From CAYHZL01 sp964361075 (lineage in GTDB: Bacteria > Bacteroidota > Ignavibacteria > UBA10030 > UBA8401): a stretch of 9,613 nt of DNA. The notes beneath the pieces are model-generated. The model saw nothing but the letters and a program-made list of their open reading frames with translations. It had not been told where the DNA came from and did not search any database. Positions within the stretch are counted from its first letter, which is position 1. Each line of letters begins with the position of its first letter. A program made the position numbers and the translations under genes. Below are positions 1 through 7,220 of this stretch, in pieces. The stretch spans positions 1 to 9,613 of the forward strand of contig CAYHZL010000137.1 in NCBI GenBank assembly GCA_964361075.1, read 5' to 3'.

Positions 1-27
1 TTTCACGTTCTTGATAAACAAACTCAT
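1..27 (-). CDS. Possible start of a further gene, cut by the window edge
   Basis: An ATG at 25-27 opens a frame running off the left edge, giving only MSLFIKNVK. It begins 35 nt after the nadD stop and on the same strand, so it could be the next gene of the transcription unit. Other nearby starts (GTG at 33-35, ATG at 30-32) hit a TGA almost at once, which leaves this ATG as the only usable start. No clear ribosome binding site precedes it, and nine residues are too few to identify a family. It could equally be chance. Confidence 0.3.
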
Positions 28-62
28 GGCATCACTTTGTAAATAAGACTTTTTAGGGACAA

Positions 63-641
63 CTATTTATACAATTTGTTTTTTATAATGTACTCACTAA
101 CAGAATCAGGGACAAGGTAACGAATAGATTGGCGGTGCTGCACGCGCTCACGAATTAGAGATGAAGAAATTCCTATATCAGGAATAGTAACAAAATGCAG
201 TTTTGAATCAGGTACTATTTGCTGGTGTGGCAAAGGATAGTCTGGACGATTGATAACAATTAATGAAGACAACGTTACAATTTTTTCCGGGTTTTTCCAT
301 GTGTGAAATCCGGCAAAATTATCCATTCCAATAATCAGGTATAATTCTGCATCTAAATATTTTTCTGAAAAATATTCTAAGGTTTTGTACGTGTAAGAAG
401 TTTCTTGTTGTTGAATTTCAAAATCGGAAACTTCGAAATGATTATTGCCGGAAAGTTCGCGCCGTACCATTTCCAAACGATGTGTTGCAGATTCTTCTTC
501 ACCGAGTTGTTTGTGTGGTGAAATATAAGATGGAATAAAAATAATCTTATCCAATTTCATGTCGGAAAGAAGAACTTCCGCCGCAATAAGATGTCCGATG
601 TGAGGCGGATTAAATGTTCCGCCAAAAATTCCGATTTTCAT
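63..641 (-). CDS. nadD: Nicotinate-nucleotide adenylyltransferase (NadD)
   Basis: NadD transfers AMP from ATP to nicotinate mononucleotide, giving deamido-NAD in cytoplasmic NAD biosynthesis. The 192-residue protein has the usual family length and its motifs in order: GGTFNPPHIGH at residues 7-17 (nucleotidyltransferase HxGH signature, H14-H17), the IPSYISPHK segment at 36-44, TSYTYKTL at 81-88 (family SYTxxTL), IGMDNFAGFHTW at 104-115 (GxD...W), NRPDY at 131-135, and ISSSLIRERV at 158-167 (ISSTxIR-type ATP-binding motif). The start is supported by the N-terminal MKIGIFGGTF. It overlaps the upstream glycosyltransferase stop in an ATGA (638-641), implying translational coupling. Nothing looks degenerate, so the enzyme is probably functional. 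Identity is nearly certain; its place at the end of a glycan operon is the odd part. Confidence 0.96.
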   Translation of the reverse strand: MKIGIFGGTFNPPHIGHLIAAEVLLSDMKLDKIIFIPSYISPHKQLGEEESATHRLEMVRRELSGNNHFEVSDFEIQQQETSYTYKTLEYFSEKYLDAELYLIIGMDNFAGFHTWKNPEKIVTLSSLIVINRPDYPLPHQQIVPDSKLHFVTIPDIGISSSLIRERVQHRQSIRYLVPDSVSEYIIKNKLYK

Positions 642-1732
642 TGTACAACCTTTTCATACACACGTAACGTTTCATCTGCACATTGTTTCCACGAAAAAAT
701 TTTTGCGCGTTCATATCCTTTTTGTATCAGCGAATTTCTCACCGTTGGATTTTGCAGCACTCTCTCTAATATTTCTGCTAATTCGTTTTCGTCATTCGGA
801 GTGAACAACATTCCTCCATCACCAACAACTTCAGGAATAGAAGTTGCACGAGCGCCAATAGCAGGCACGCCGGATGCCATTGCTTCTACCATCGAAAAAC
901 CAAAACCTTCATACAATGAAGGCAGCACAACCGCACTTGCAGTGTGGTACGCGCTCACTAATTCATCGGAATTAATTCTTCCAAGATTACGTACTGAATC
1001 ATTCACATTTTTCTGGGTAATTAATTGCAACAAATGAGGATAATCATTAAGACTTTCTCCGGTGAAAACAAGTAGCAAATCGTTTTTCTTACTTACTTTT
1101 TCAAACGCTTTAATAAGTACTGGTATATTTTTATGCGGCTTCAGACTTCCTGTATATAAAATGTACGACTTGGAAATATTGTATTTTTTTTTAAATGCTT
1201 CTTTCTTTTCATCTCCAACTTTTTGAAAAAATAATGGATTGACGCCAAGATGAATCGTATGTATTTTATTTTCATCAATACGAAACCGCTCTAGTACATC
1301 GCGTTTAGTAAATTCCGAATTCACAATAATTGACGAAGAAGTGTGGCATGCATGTGTAAGCATAAGATATGCATACGACCGTTGTGCAATTGAAAAATAT
1401 TCTTTCAATCGTAAATGAATAATGTCGTGAATTGTTACCACGCTTGGCATACGCAACTGAATCGGCAACGTATAATGCGGAACATGCAGCAAGTGCAAAT
1501 GTTCTGCGTTAGCTTTTTGTGAGAGAGAAAATAATTCTTTGAGCGAGTACTTGGGAGAATTTTCCGAAACAAATGAACCAGAGAACGATTGATGAAGCAA
1601 TGCTCTTTGTTCATCGGAAGCAAAATAAACATACTCATGCGCAGATTGCTTCTGAAATTCAACAAGCAAGTTCTGAATGTATGTTCCAATTCCAAAATCA
1701 GAATATTTTCGAATATCAATGCCGATGCGCAT
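638..1732 (-). CDS. Family 4 glycosyltransferase (GT-B fold)
   Basis: This 364-residue protein is a full-length retaining GT4 enzyme that would add a sugar from a nucleotide donor to a lipid-linked glycan at the cytoplasmic membrane face. Visible motifs are the N-terminal glycine-rich loop GIGTY (14-18), HDIIHL (102-107), VNSEFTKRD (137-145), GSLKPHKN (195-202, start of the donor-binding half), and PSLYEGFGFSMVEAMASG (271-288), which contains the E-x7-E pair E275/E283. The overall pattern resembles mannosyltransferases of O-antigen clusters, but the donor cannot be assigned. The ATG at 1730-1732 fits the usual MRIGID opening; it sits two bases from a run of Ns that is almost certainly an assembly join. 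With the join collapsed, the start overlaps the preceding GT2 stop by 17 nt. An in-frame ATG ten codons further upstream (1915-1917 in the right-hand contig) is a less likely start. Confidence 0.93.
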   Translation of the reverse strand: MRIGIDIRKYSDFGIGTYIQNLLVEFQKQSAHEYVYFASDEQRALLHQSFSGSFVSENSPKYSLKELFSLSQKANAEHLHLLHVPHYTLPIQLRMPSVVTIHDIIHLRLKEYFSIAQRSYAYLMLTHACHTSSSIIVNSEFTKRDVLERFRIDENKIHTIHLGVNPLFFQKVGDEKKEAFKKKYNISKSYILYTGSLKPHKNIPVLIKAFEKVSKKNDLLLVFTGESLNDYPHLLQLITQKNVNDSVRNLGRINSDELVSAYHTASAVVLPSLYEGFGFSMVEAMASGVPAIGARATSIPEVVGDGGMLFTPNDENELAEILERVLQNPTVRNSLIQKGYERAKIFSWKQCADETLRVYEKVVQ

Positions 1733-1733
1733 G
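1679..1733. repeat. Left copy of exact 55-bp duplication at gap edge
   Basis: These 55 bases are identical to 1834-1888 and end exactly where the Ns begin. They encode the first 18 residues of the GT4. An exact duplication ending precisely at both gap edges is what two contigs sharing an unresolved overlap look like, so this is probably not a biological repeat. Confidence 0.9.
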
Positions 1734-1833
1734 NNNNNNNNNNNNNNNNNNNNNNNNNNNNNNNNNNNNNNNNNNNNNNNNNNNNNNNNNNNNNNNNNNN
1801 NNNNNNNNNNNNNNNNNNNNNNNNNNNNNNNNN
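1734..1833. other. 100-N scaffold gap, probably of zero or negative true length
   Basis: There are exactly 100 Ns, a conventional placeholder length. The flanks (1679-1733 and 1834-1888) are the same 55 bp. The simplest reading is that the two contigs overlap by 55 bp and were joined by Ns instead of merged. Removing the Ns and one copy restores a continuous GT2-to-GT4 junction with both genes intact. Confidence 0.92.
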
Positions 1834-1888
1834 GTATGTTCCAATTCCAAAATCAGAATATTTTCGAATATCAATGCCGATGCGCATG
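1834..1888. repeat. Right copy of exact 55-bp duplication at gap edge
   Basis: This copy is identical to 1679-1733. It starts on the first base after the Ns, holds the end of the GT2 reading frame (TGA at 1871-1873) and, in another frame, a second copy of the GT4 start (ATG at 1885-1887, MRIGIDIRKYSDFGIGTY). It shows how the two genes really join: a 17-nt overlap between the GT4 start and the GT2 stop. Confidence 0.9.
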
Positions 1889-2713
1889 AAATAATATAGT
1901 AATAATTTTGCGTGCAATATATGAGTCTGTCTTACCGCGTAAAGCAGAACGAAAAAATTTTATCAATAAATATGTACGAAGAAAAATATTTTGTGCTAAT
2001 GAATTGTGTTTTTTATAAAATAATATTTGTGAGCGTCTGTACTCATAGACAATAGGTGATACTACATTCCATTTCCAGCTTCTGCCCCCCAAATGAATGA
2101 TCGAGCAATTTTGTTCGTAGTCAATTGAAAATCCTAATTGCATAACGCGTTTGCACAGGTCGGCATCTTCAAAATACATAAAATAATTTTCATCAAAACC
2201 TCCAACAACTTGAAATAGCTCTTTACGAATTGCCAACGCTGCGCCGGACACCCATTCAATGTTGGTCGGAATTTTTTTTGATTTCGATTGTCGGATTGTT
2301 CGCAGTTCCCCCACTATACTTGGAAAAATGCCGGTAGAAATTTGAAAAGTGTTATCGCTATTTTTTAGTGAGACGCCAACAATGCCGCACTTTGGAAACT
2401 CTTGAAAATGTTTTTGTACGGTATCGAAAACAGGTTCAGTAAAAATTGTATCGTTGTTCAGGAAAAATAAAATTTCGCCTTTTGCAATGTGCGCTCCCTG
2501 ATTATTTGCTTGTCCAAACCCGACATTACTATTGTTCGTAATTACTGTAATAGTATTTCGAATTGATTGACAATATTCTATTGTTGAAGAATCTGTGGAA
2601 GCATTATCTATAAGAATTATTTCATAAGCACTGCGTTCAATTGTCTGAATAGACTCGACCGCTTGACGTGTTAGTTCTGCATGATTATGTTGAACAAGTA
2701 TAATCGAAATCAT
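1871..2713 (-). CDS. Family 2 glycosyltransferase (GT-A fold)
   Basis: This 280-residue GT2 enzyme likely extends the glycan from a nucleotide-sugar donor. The GT-A domain fills most of the protein: IDNAST (35-40), NVGFGQANNQG (63-73), the metal/donor motif LNNDT (85-89), the acceptor-side WVSGAAL (154-160), GGFDENYFMYFEDADLCKR (171-189) with the EDAD catalytic-base region, and HLGGRS (207-212). The tail, RRSQILFYKKH followed by hydrophobic residues to about 257, is the short membrane-associating segment seen in many GT2 proteins. Its N-terminus (VQHNHAEL) is more diverged than in the neighbouring GT2s. Its ATG overlaps the preceding gene's TGA as ATGA (2710-2713), with a weak CAGG nearby. 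Its own stop lies inside the duplicated contig end, so the C-terminus HAHRH depends on that sequence being right, which its identity in both copies supports. The sugar and linkage are unknown. Confidence 0.92.
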   Translation of the reverse strand: MISIILVQHNHAELTRQAVESIQTIERSAYEIILIDNASTDSSTIEYCQSIRNTITVITNNSNVGFGQANNQGAHIAKGEILFFLNNDTIFTEPVFDTVQKHFQEFPKCGIVGVSLKNSDNTFQISTGIFPSIVGELRTIRQSKSKKIPTNIEWVSGAALAIRKELFQVVGGFDENYFMYFEDADLCKRVMQLGFSIDYEQNCSIIHLGGRSWKWNVVSPIVYEYRRSQILFYKKHNSLAQNIFLRTYLLIKFFRSALRGKTDSYIARKIITILFHAHRH

Positions 2714-3744
2714 GTTGACCTGTGAAATAATTCTATTGTATTCAGTCTAACAATTCGGCAATACACAAGAGAACACGTGTTTATTATTTTTTCAAAAATG
2801 TTTTCTCCGTTAAACAATTTTCCGCTCATCACAGCAATAATTTCTTTTTCATTGACACGTTGCTCAGACCTAATTACAAAACGCTTTTTTCGAATATCAT
2901 TCACATGCGTTACAAACCATAGATGAGCTTTTAGAATAGCTCTGACGGAATAGCGCTTGCCGAAAATAGATATTACAATTTTCATCACAAGATTTATAAT
3001 GAAAAAAGGAATAAGTTTTACTACTGTGCTCACGCTAAAAAACAATACGGAATTCAACAAACGATTGCGTTCTTGCAAAAACAAAATAAAATTATTGTTA
3101 GATTTTTTTGTTGTTCCTCCGCCAAAATGTTGCACAACAGAATCATTGGTGTGCACCACATTGTAACCGAGAAAACGAGCGCGCATGCTTACATACACAT
3201 CCTCTGCATAAGCAAAATAGTCATCATCAAATGGCACTCCTAGAATATTCTTTTTGAAAATGAGCGAAGCGCCGCCGGCAAAAAAAATATCTTCAGGTGT
3301 ACGAAACACTCTCATAATATTATGACCAAGAAAGTTGATAGAGCCATTGTACTCGTAATATTTTTGAGGAATACCTTCAGTAATGATGAGCGATGATGCA
3401 ACAGCAACATTATCAGCGCTCACTGCATTGGCTAAACCAACAAGCCAACCAGCCTGTACTTTTGTATCATTATTCAACAACACAATTAAATCACCTGCCG
3501 CATGTTCAATTCCTCGATTATTTCCACCTGCAAATCCTTCATTTTTTTTTAGTGCAACAATTTTGACTTGCGGAAAATTAGCCAAAAGAAAATCAACACT
3601 TCCATCAACCGAAGCATTATCAACAATAATTATTTCGAATGGAGAATATGTTTGTTTGAATACACTCGTTAAACATTCTGCAAGAAAATGTTTTCCATTT
3701 AAATTAACTATGATAATAGAAATTAATTTTTGCGTTTTTTGCAT
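2710..3744 (-). CDS. Family 2 glycosyltransferase with hydrophobic segment and basic C-terminal tail
   Basis: This 344-residue GT2 protein is the longest of the five here. Motifs are IIVNLNG (11-17), VDNASVDGSV (41-50), NEGFAGGNNRG (68-78), LNNDT (90-94), FFAGGASLIFKK (154-165), a DDDYFAYAEDVYVSMR stretch (172-187) matching the usual FDExFFxYxEDxDLxxR block, and QHFGGGTT (205-212). Residues about 233-261 are strongly hydrophobic and probably anchor the enzyme in the inner membrane. Beyond this lies an 80-residue tail rich in Lys and Arg with no motif I recognise. The EDVYVS sequence replaces the common EDxDL, so the second acidic residue of that motif is a tyrosine; the base E/D pair at 181-182 is kept. 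It starts in a TAATG junction with the previous GT2 (shared base at 3744) and no Shine-Dalgarno, so translation is probably by re-initiation. Confidence 0.9.
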   Translation of the reverse strand: MQKTQKLISIIIVNLNGKHFLAECLTSVFKQTYSPFEIIIVDNASVDGSVDFLLANFPQVKIVALKKNEGFAGGNNRGIEHAAGDLIVLLNNDTKVQAGWLVGLANAVSADNVAVASSLIITEGIPQKYYEYNGSINFLGHNIMRVFRTPEDIFFAGGASLIFKKNILGVPFDDDYFAYAEDVYVSMRARFLGYNVVHTNDSVVQHFGGGTTKKSNNNFILFLQERNRLLNSVLFFSVSTVVKLIPFFIINLVMKIVISIFGKRYSVRAILKAHLWFVTHVNDIRKKRFVIRSEQRVNEKEIIAVMSGKLFNGENIFEKIINTCSLVYCRIVRLNTIELFHRST

Positions 3745-4682
3745 TATTGATGAAAGAGTGACTGAAGATAAGAAAGAGAAACTGTTCTCGAGTTTTGAAT
3801 GAGTTTGCGTTTTTTAAGAAGTCGTGGTAACTCAACACATATCCTGTAAAATGCCCAGAGCAATGCACGCATATCACCGTAACGAACTATTGTAAACCAG
3901 TTGCGTAGTCTGCTCGCGGAAATATAAAATATATTTCTCCAAAATATTTGGACAGGAATATTTTTAATAAGGTAATATAAATGATTGCGTGCGTGTAATC
4001 GAACAGCGATTGCAGACATTTTTTTTGCCGTAGCACCGCGCTTGTGATAACACACTGCAGTCGGAACATACAAACATTTATAACCAGTAATTTGGGAGCG
4101 AAAACTATGATCAGCATCTTCAAACCATGCAAAAAAATCTTCATCATATAATCCTACACGCTCGAACACTTCACGCCGATATATTCCGGCTCCTGCACAA
4201 ACTCCAAACACATATTTTTTCTCATCAAACTGACCGTGGTCTTTTTCACCCGCTCCTCTTCCTATGATATTGCCTGCTCTCGTTAAAACATCACCGGTGG
4301 CATCAATTATCGTGCGATCAAAAAAATTCAACATCTTGCATGCTACAGATCCAAGTTCTGAATCAGATTCAATTGCATTAATTAATTTTTCAAGCCATCG
4401 AGAATCTAATTCAATATCATTGTTTAATAATGCAATAAATTTTTCCTGAGAATTTTGAATGCCATAATTGACGGCGGCGGCGAATCCTTTATTCTCCGAA
4501 AAACGATATACAGTTACTTCTATACCGCGAGCATTTATCAATGCAATTGATTCATCGGTGGAGCCATTATCCACAACAATGATTTCGTAATTGGTGTACG
4601 ACTGTTGTTTGATTGAATTCAAACATACAGACAAATGTTCTGCACCATTATAATTTGGAATTACTATACTAACGACCGGCAT
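3744..4682 (-). CDS. Family 2 glycosyltransferase, rhamnosyltransferase-like
   Basis: This 312-residue GT2 protein belongs to the group often annotated as rhamnosyltransferases. The motifs are complete: SIVIPNYNG (5-13), VVDNGSTD (36-43), NKGFAAAVNYG (64-74), LNNDIELD (86-93), CAGAGIYRREVF (162-173), GLYDEDFFAWFEDADHSFR (177-195) and YHKRGATAKK (212-221). The following RNHLYYLIKNIP (232-243) is a common post-catalytic signature in this subgroup, and the region after it (244-290) is amphipathic and probably membrane-associated. The start is ATG at 4680-4682, overlapping the upstream gene by 14 nt with no Shine-Dalgarno; starting here yields the canonical MPVVSIVIPNYN. It probably acts on a lipid-linked acceptor in the cytoplasm. 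Rhamnose as donor is only a guess from family habit. Confidence 0.92.
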   Translation of the reverse strand: MPVVSIVIPNYNGAEHLSVCLNSIKQQSYTNYEIIVVDNGSTDESIALINARGIEVTVYRFSENKGFAAAVNYGIQNSQEKFIALLNNDIELDSRWLEKLINAIESDSELGSVACKMLNFFDRTIIDATGDVLTRAGNIIGRGAGEKDHGQFDEKKYVFGVCAGAGIYRREVFERVGLYDEDFFAWFEDADHSFRSQITGYKCLYVPTAVCYHKRGATAKKMSAIAVRLHARNHLYYLIKNIPVQIFWRNIFYISASRLRNWFTIVRYGDMRALLWAFYRICVELPRLLKKRKLIQNSRTVSLSYLQSLFHQ

Positions 4683-5655
4683 ACAATGGAATATCTTGTT
4701 TAAAAATTACAGAACGTATAAATGTTTGCAAAAACTGAATATGACGACGATAGCTGAACAGTTGAGATTTACGGGATTTTCCAAAATACAACGCCAATAT
4801 AACCAGCTGTACTATAACAACAAAAAGAGAATTAGCGAAAAGAATTCCTTTCACTAACATTGCGACACACCAGTGTGAATGTTTTTCAATAAAGTGTATC
4901 AGACTTAAATTGAAACGTACAAACATCCATTCGTTACGAGCACCCACAAAACTTCTTCCGCCGATATGAAGAGCTTGCACGTTATGTAACATCATCAACT
5001 TCCATCCTGCCTGTCGCATACGATACGACCAATCTACATCTTCAAAAAAAAGTTTAAAAGAAGAATCCATCCCGCCAACATTTTCTATAACTTCGCGCCT
5101 CACAAGTGTAAACGCGCCGGGTATTTGCTCAACTTCTTGAGTGCTGTTGCTATTCAAAACTGATTCTAAATATTTATACACAAGATATTTATTTTTCATA
5201 CAAAATGGAGTAAGGAGAGTATGAAAAAATATTACTTGAGCTACCGAAGGCTTGCGTCTGATATAGCCGTATTGAACGCTTCCATCAAGATTAATAAGTT
5301 CCGGCATCGCAGCGCCAACTTCTTTGTGCCCATCAAGATATTGAAGCAGTGATTGAATGGTTTTAGGTTTGAATACAATATCGGGATTGAGAACTAAGAT
5401 ATACTTACCTCGTGCAATAGAAATTCCTTGATTCACTCCACCGGCAAATCCAGAATTAACTGTATTTGCAATAACTTGTACCTGTTGAAATTTACCTGTT
5501 ACCATTTCAACACTTCCATCGGAAGAAGCATTGTCAATTACAATAACTTCGCATGTTATTCCTTCATTTGTTTCAAAGAAAGAATGCAAACACTGTGAAA
5601 GATATTCCTTTGTATTCCAATTAATAATTATAACTGAAAGATCAATAAGGGGCAT
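4669..5655 (-). CDS. Family 2 glycosyltransferase with C-terminal membrane anchor
   Basis: This 328-residue GT2 protein sits directly after the flippase gene in transcription order. Motifs are SVIIINWNTKEYL (7-19), DNASSDGS (41-48), NSGFAGGVNQG (67-77), LNPDI (89-93; NPD in place of the NND seen in three neighbours), IPGAFTLVRREV (178-189), GGMDSSFKLFFEDVDWSYR (194-212) and LHIGGRS (229-235). A hydrophobic stretch at about 264-290 suggests a C-terminal membrane anchor. The N-terminal INWNTKEYL resembles the SWNTKKLL of the first GT2 (8642-9499), so those two probably form one subgroup. The ATG overlaps the flippase stop by 14 nt. A GAGAGG about 8 nt upstream, inside the flippase 3' end, is one of the few plausible ribosome binding sites here. 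Donor and linkage are unknown. Confidence 0.92.
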   Translation of the reverse strand: MPLIDLSVIIINWNTKEYLSQCLHSFFETNEGITCEVIVIDNASSDGSVEMVTGKFQQVQVIANTVNSGFAGGVNQGISIARGKYILVLNPDIVFKPKTIQSLLQYLDGHKEVGAAMPELINLDGSVQYGYIRRKPSVAQVIFFHTLLTPFCMKNKYLVYKYLESVLNSNSTQEVEQIPGAFTLVRREVIENVGGMDSSFKLFFEDVDWSYRMRQAGWKLMMLHNVQALHIGGRSFVGARNEWMFVRFNLSLIHFIEKHSHWCVAMLVKGILFANSLFVVIVQLVILALYFGKSRKSQLFSYRRHIQFLQTFIRSVIFKQDIPLYAGR

Positions 5656-7201
5656 TACGAAAACCTCTCACAGTACAAATAATTTTATTTATAATTTTTT
5701 TAATAATGTCTTTGTCATACTCATCGAGCAACGACATGCGTACAATAATTGCAAGATATGCACCAGTATAACATGCGCCAGCTATTACCAACACAACACC
5801 GCGCTCGATACGAGACATATTAAACACTATAACATCTGAAATCCAATGGAGTGTTATTGCACAGAACAATGCAACAGTAATTGGTTTTACCAGCAGAGTA
5901 AAAATAGTTTTATTTTTTTCGCTAATGCTGCGATGAAAGATGATAAAGAAATATACAGAGCCAATAATAAAAGAAACTGTCGTACCGGCAGCAATTCCAA
6001 CAGCTCCAAATATTGCAGCGCCGCTAAGTACAAGCACAATATTTATGATAGAAACTAAAATACCGTAGTTTCTATCCATATCTGTTCTTCCCAATCCTGC
6101 AGTCATCGAACTCGCAACGCCGGTTATGATATTAAAAAAATATCCTATCGAAAGTACACGGACAAATAATGCTGCAGTTGCAAATCCATCTCCTAACCAT
6201 ACAGCAATAATATTTTCTGCAAACACTCCGACAAAAACAAAGAAACAACTTGCTGCAAGAATGAGATATTTTGTACCGCGGAAATACAATGCAGACAGTT
6301 GCCGAATATTTTGTTGAGCATCAATGGCTGAAATAGCAGGAACAAGCGCGGTAAGCAGTACTCCGGTTATTGATCGCACGGCATTGGTTAACCGTGCACT
6401 GATATCATAATACGTTGCAGTGAGTGGACCGAAAAATTTTAAACTTAAAACTCTGTCTGTCTGAAATAATATTATTTGTGAGAACCTGCTGATTTGAATA
6501 TTAGTACCGTACAATAAAAATATTTTACATTTTTCCCATCGTACATAACGAGGCGATAATTTTAAGAACGCCATCTCTCTTTTCGCATAGTATGTTAACA
6601 TTACAACATTGATTAACGAGGCTGATAAATTTATTAAAATCAGTCCGCGAACACCTTCGCCATGATTTAAAACAATAACAGTACCGACGATAGTCCAAGT
6701 CTGCACTATCATTGTTGAACGGAAAAAAATATCCATTCTTTGCAAAGCAGAAATAATTGCAGTGATGGGAGAAGTAACTCCGACTAATACAAAAATGGTA
6801 ACGCTAATCCGAAGAACAAATTGTGCATCGTTTAATGCTGCATGTGTTACACCCACCAATGAAAGTAATGTTGTATCAAATAGTAACACTACACCTGCAA
6901 TAGCGATACTCAATACGGCATACATTACAATGCCGGTATTTACAATTTCGAGAACATCGCCATGCAGATGTTTGGTGTGGTATTCCGCAATATATTTAAC
7001 GAATGCGGTACCTGTGCCCAGATCAAGCAAACCAATGTATGCCGTCAATGCGCCGATAACGACCCACACGCTGCCATATATTTCAGCGCCGAGAGAGTGA
7101 AGAATAAATGGAACAAGAACAATATTGGATGCAAAGATATATATAAATCCTAATGCATTCGTTACTGTGTTACGAATAATTTTCTTTGGCGTTTCGTTCA
7201 T
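5642..7201 (-). CDS. Wzx-like polysaccharide flippase (MOP superfamily)
   Basis: This 519-residue integral membrane protein is very hydrophobic throughout, with about 12-14 predicted helices, for example near residues 12-34, 41-60, 88-108, 130-151, 167-179, 185-204, 310-336, 380-400, 403-422, 437-457 and 467-488. The N-terminal layout (NTVTNALGFIYIFASNIVLV, then LGAEIYGSVWVV and LLDLGTGTAFVKYIAEY) is the signature arrangement of polysaccharide-biosynthesis flippases, including the G-Y-G and D-x-G positions. It would flip the undecaprenyl-linked oligosaccharide made by its neighbours to the periplasmic face. Length and context fit Wzx better than a MATE drug exporter. The stop overlaps the next GT2 start by 14 nt; the start lies 19 nt after the methyltransferase stop with no visible Shine-Dalgarno. 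The tail after about 490 is charged and probably cytoplasmic. Confidence 0.9.
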   Translation of the reverse strand: MNETPKKIIRNTVTNALGFIYIFASNIVLVPFILHSLGAEIYGSVWVVIGALTAYIGLLDLGTGTAFVKYIAEYHTKHLHGDVLEIVNTGIVMYAVLSIAIAGVVLLFDTTLLSLVGVTHAALNDAQFVLRISVTIFVLVGVTSPITAIISALQRMDIFFRSTMIVQTWTIVGTVIVLNHGEGVRGLILINLSASLINVVMLTYYAKREMAFLKLSPRYVRWEKCKIFLLYGTNIQISRFSQIILFQTDRVLSLKFFGPLTATYYDISARLTNAVRSITGVLLTALVPAISAIDAQQNIRQLSALYFRGTKYLILAASCFFVFVGVFAENIIAVWLGDGFATAALFVRVLSIGYFFNIITGVASSMTAGLGRTDMDRNYGILVSIINIVLVLSGAAIFGAVGIAAGTTVSFIIGSVYFFIIFHRSISEKNKTIFTLLVKPITVALFCAITLHWISDVIVFNMSRIERGVVLVIAGACYTGAYLAIIVRMSLLDEYDKDIIKKIINKIICTVRGFRNAPY

Positions 7202-7220
7202 TAAAATTTAAGATGGAAAA

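Noticed and set aside
591..1037. 148-residue plus-strand reading frame
   Set aside because: It lies opposite the well-supported GT4 and the nadD start and has a low-complexity Ser/Thr-rich composition with no motif.
1679..1888. 55-bp direct repeats as an att site, target-site duplication or recombination product
   Set aside because: The copies end exactly at the Ns on both sides and lie inside coding sequence, with no integrase or transposase nearby. Contig overlap explains them fully.
1435..1917. 160-residue minus-strand reading frame crossing the Ns
   Set aside because: It joins the duplicated GT4 start to an out-of-frame part of the GT4 through unknown bases, so it is a product of the assembly gap.
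6762..7100. 112-residue plus-strand reading frame, and the others opposite the flippase (5846-6058, 6126-6317, 6962-7153)
   Set aside because: These are antisense to a continuous membrane-protein gene. Their Thr/Asn-rich composition is what reverse complements of hydrophobic codons give.
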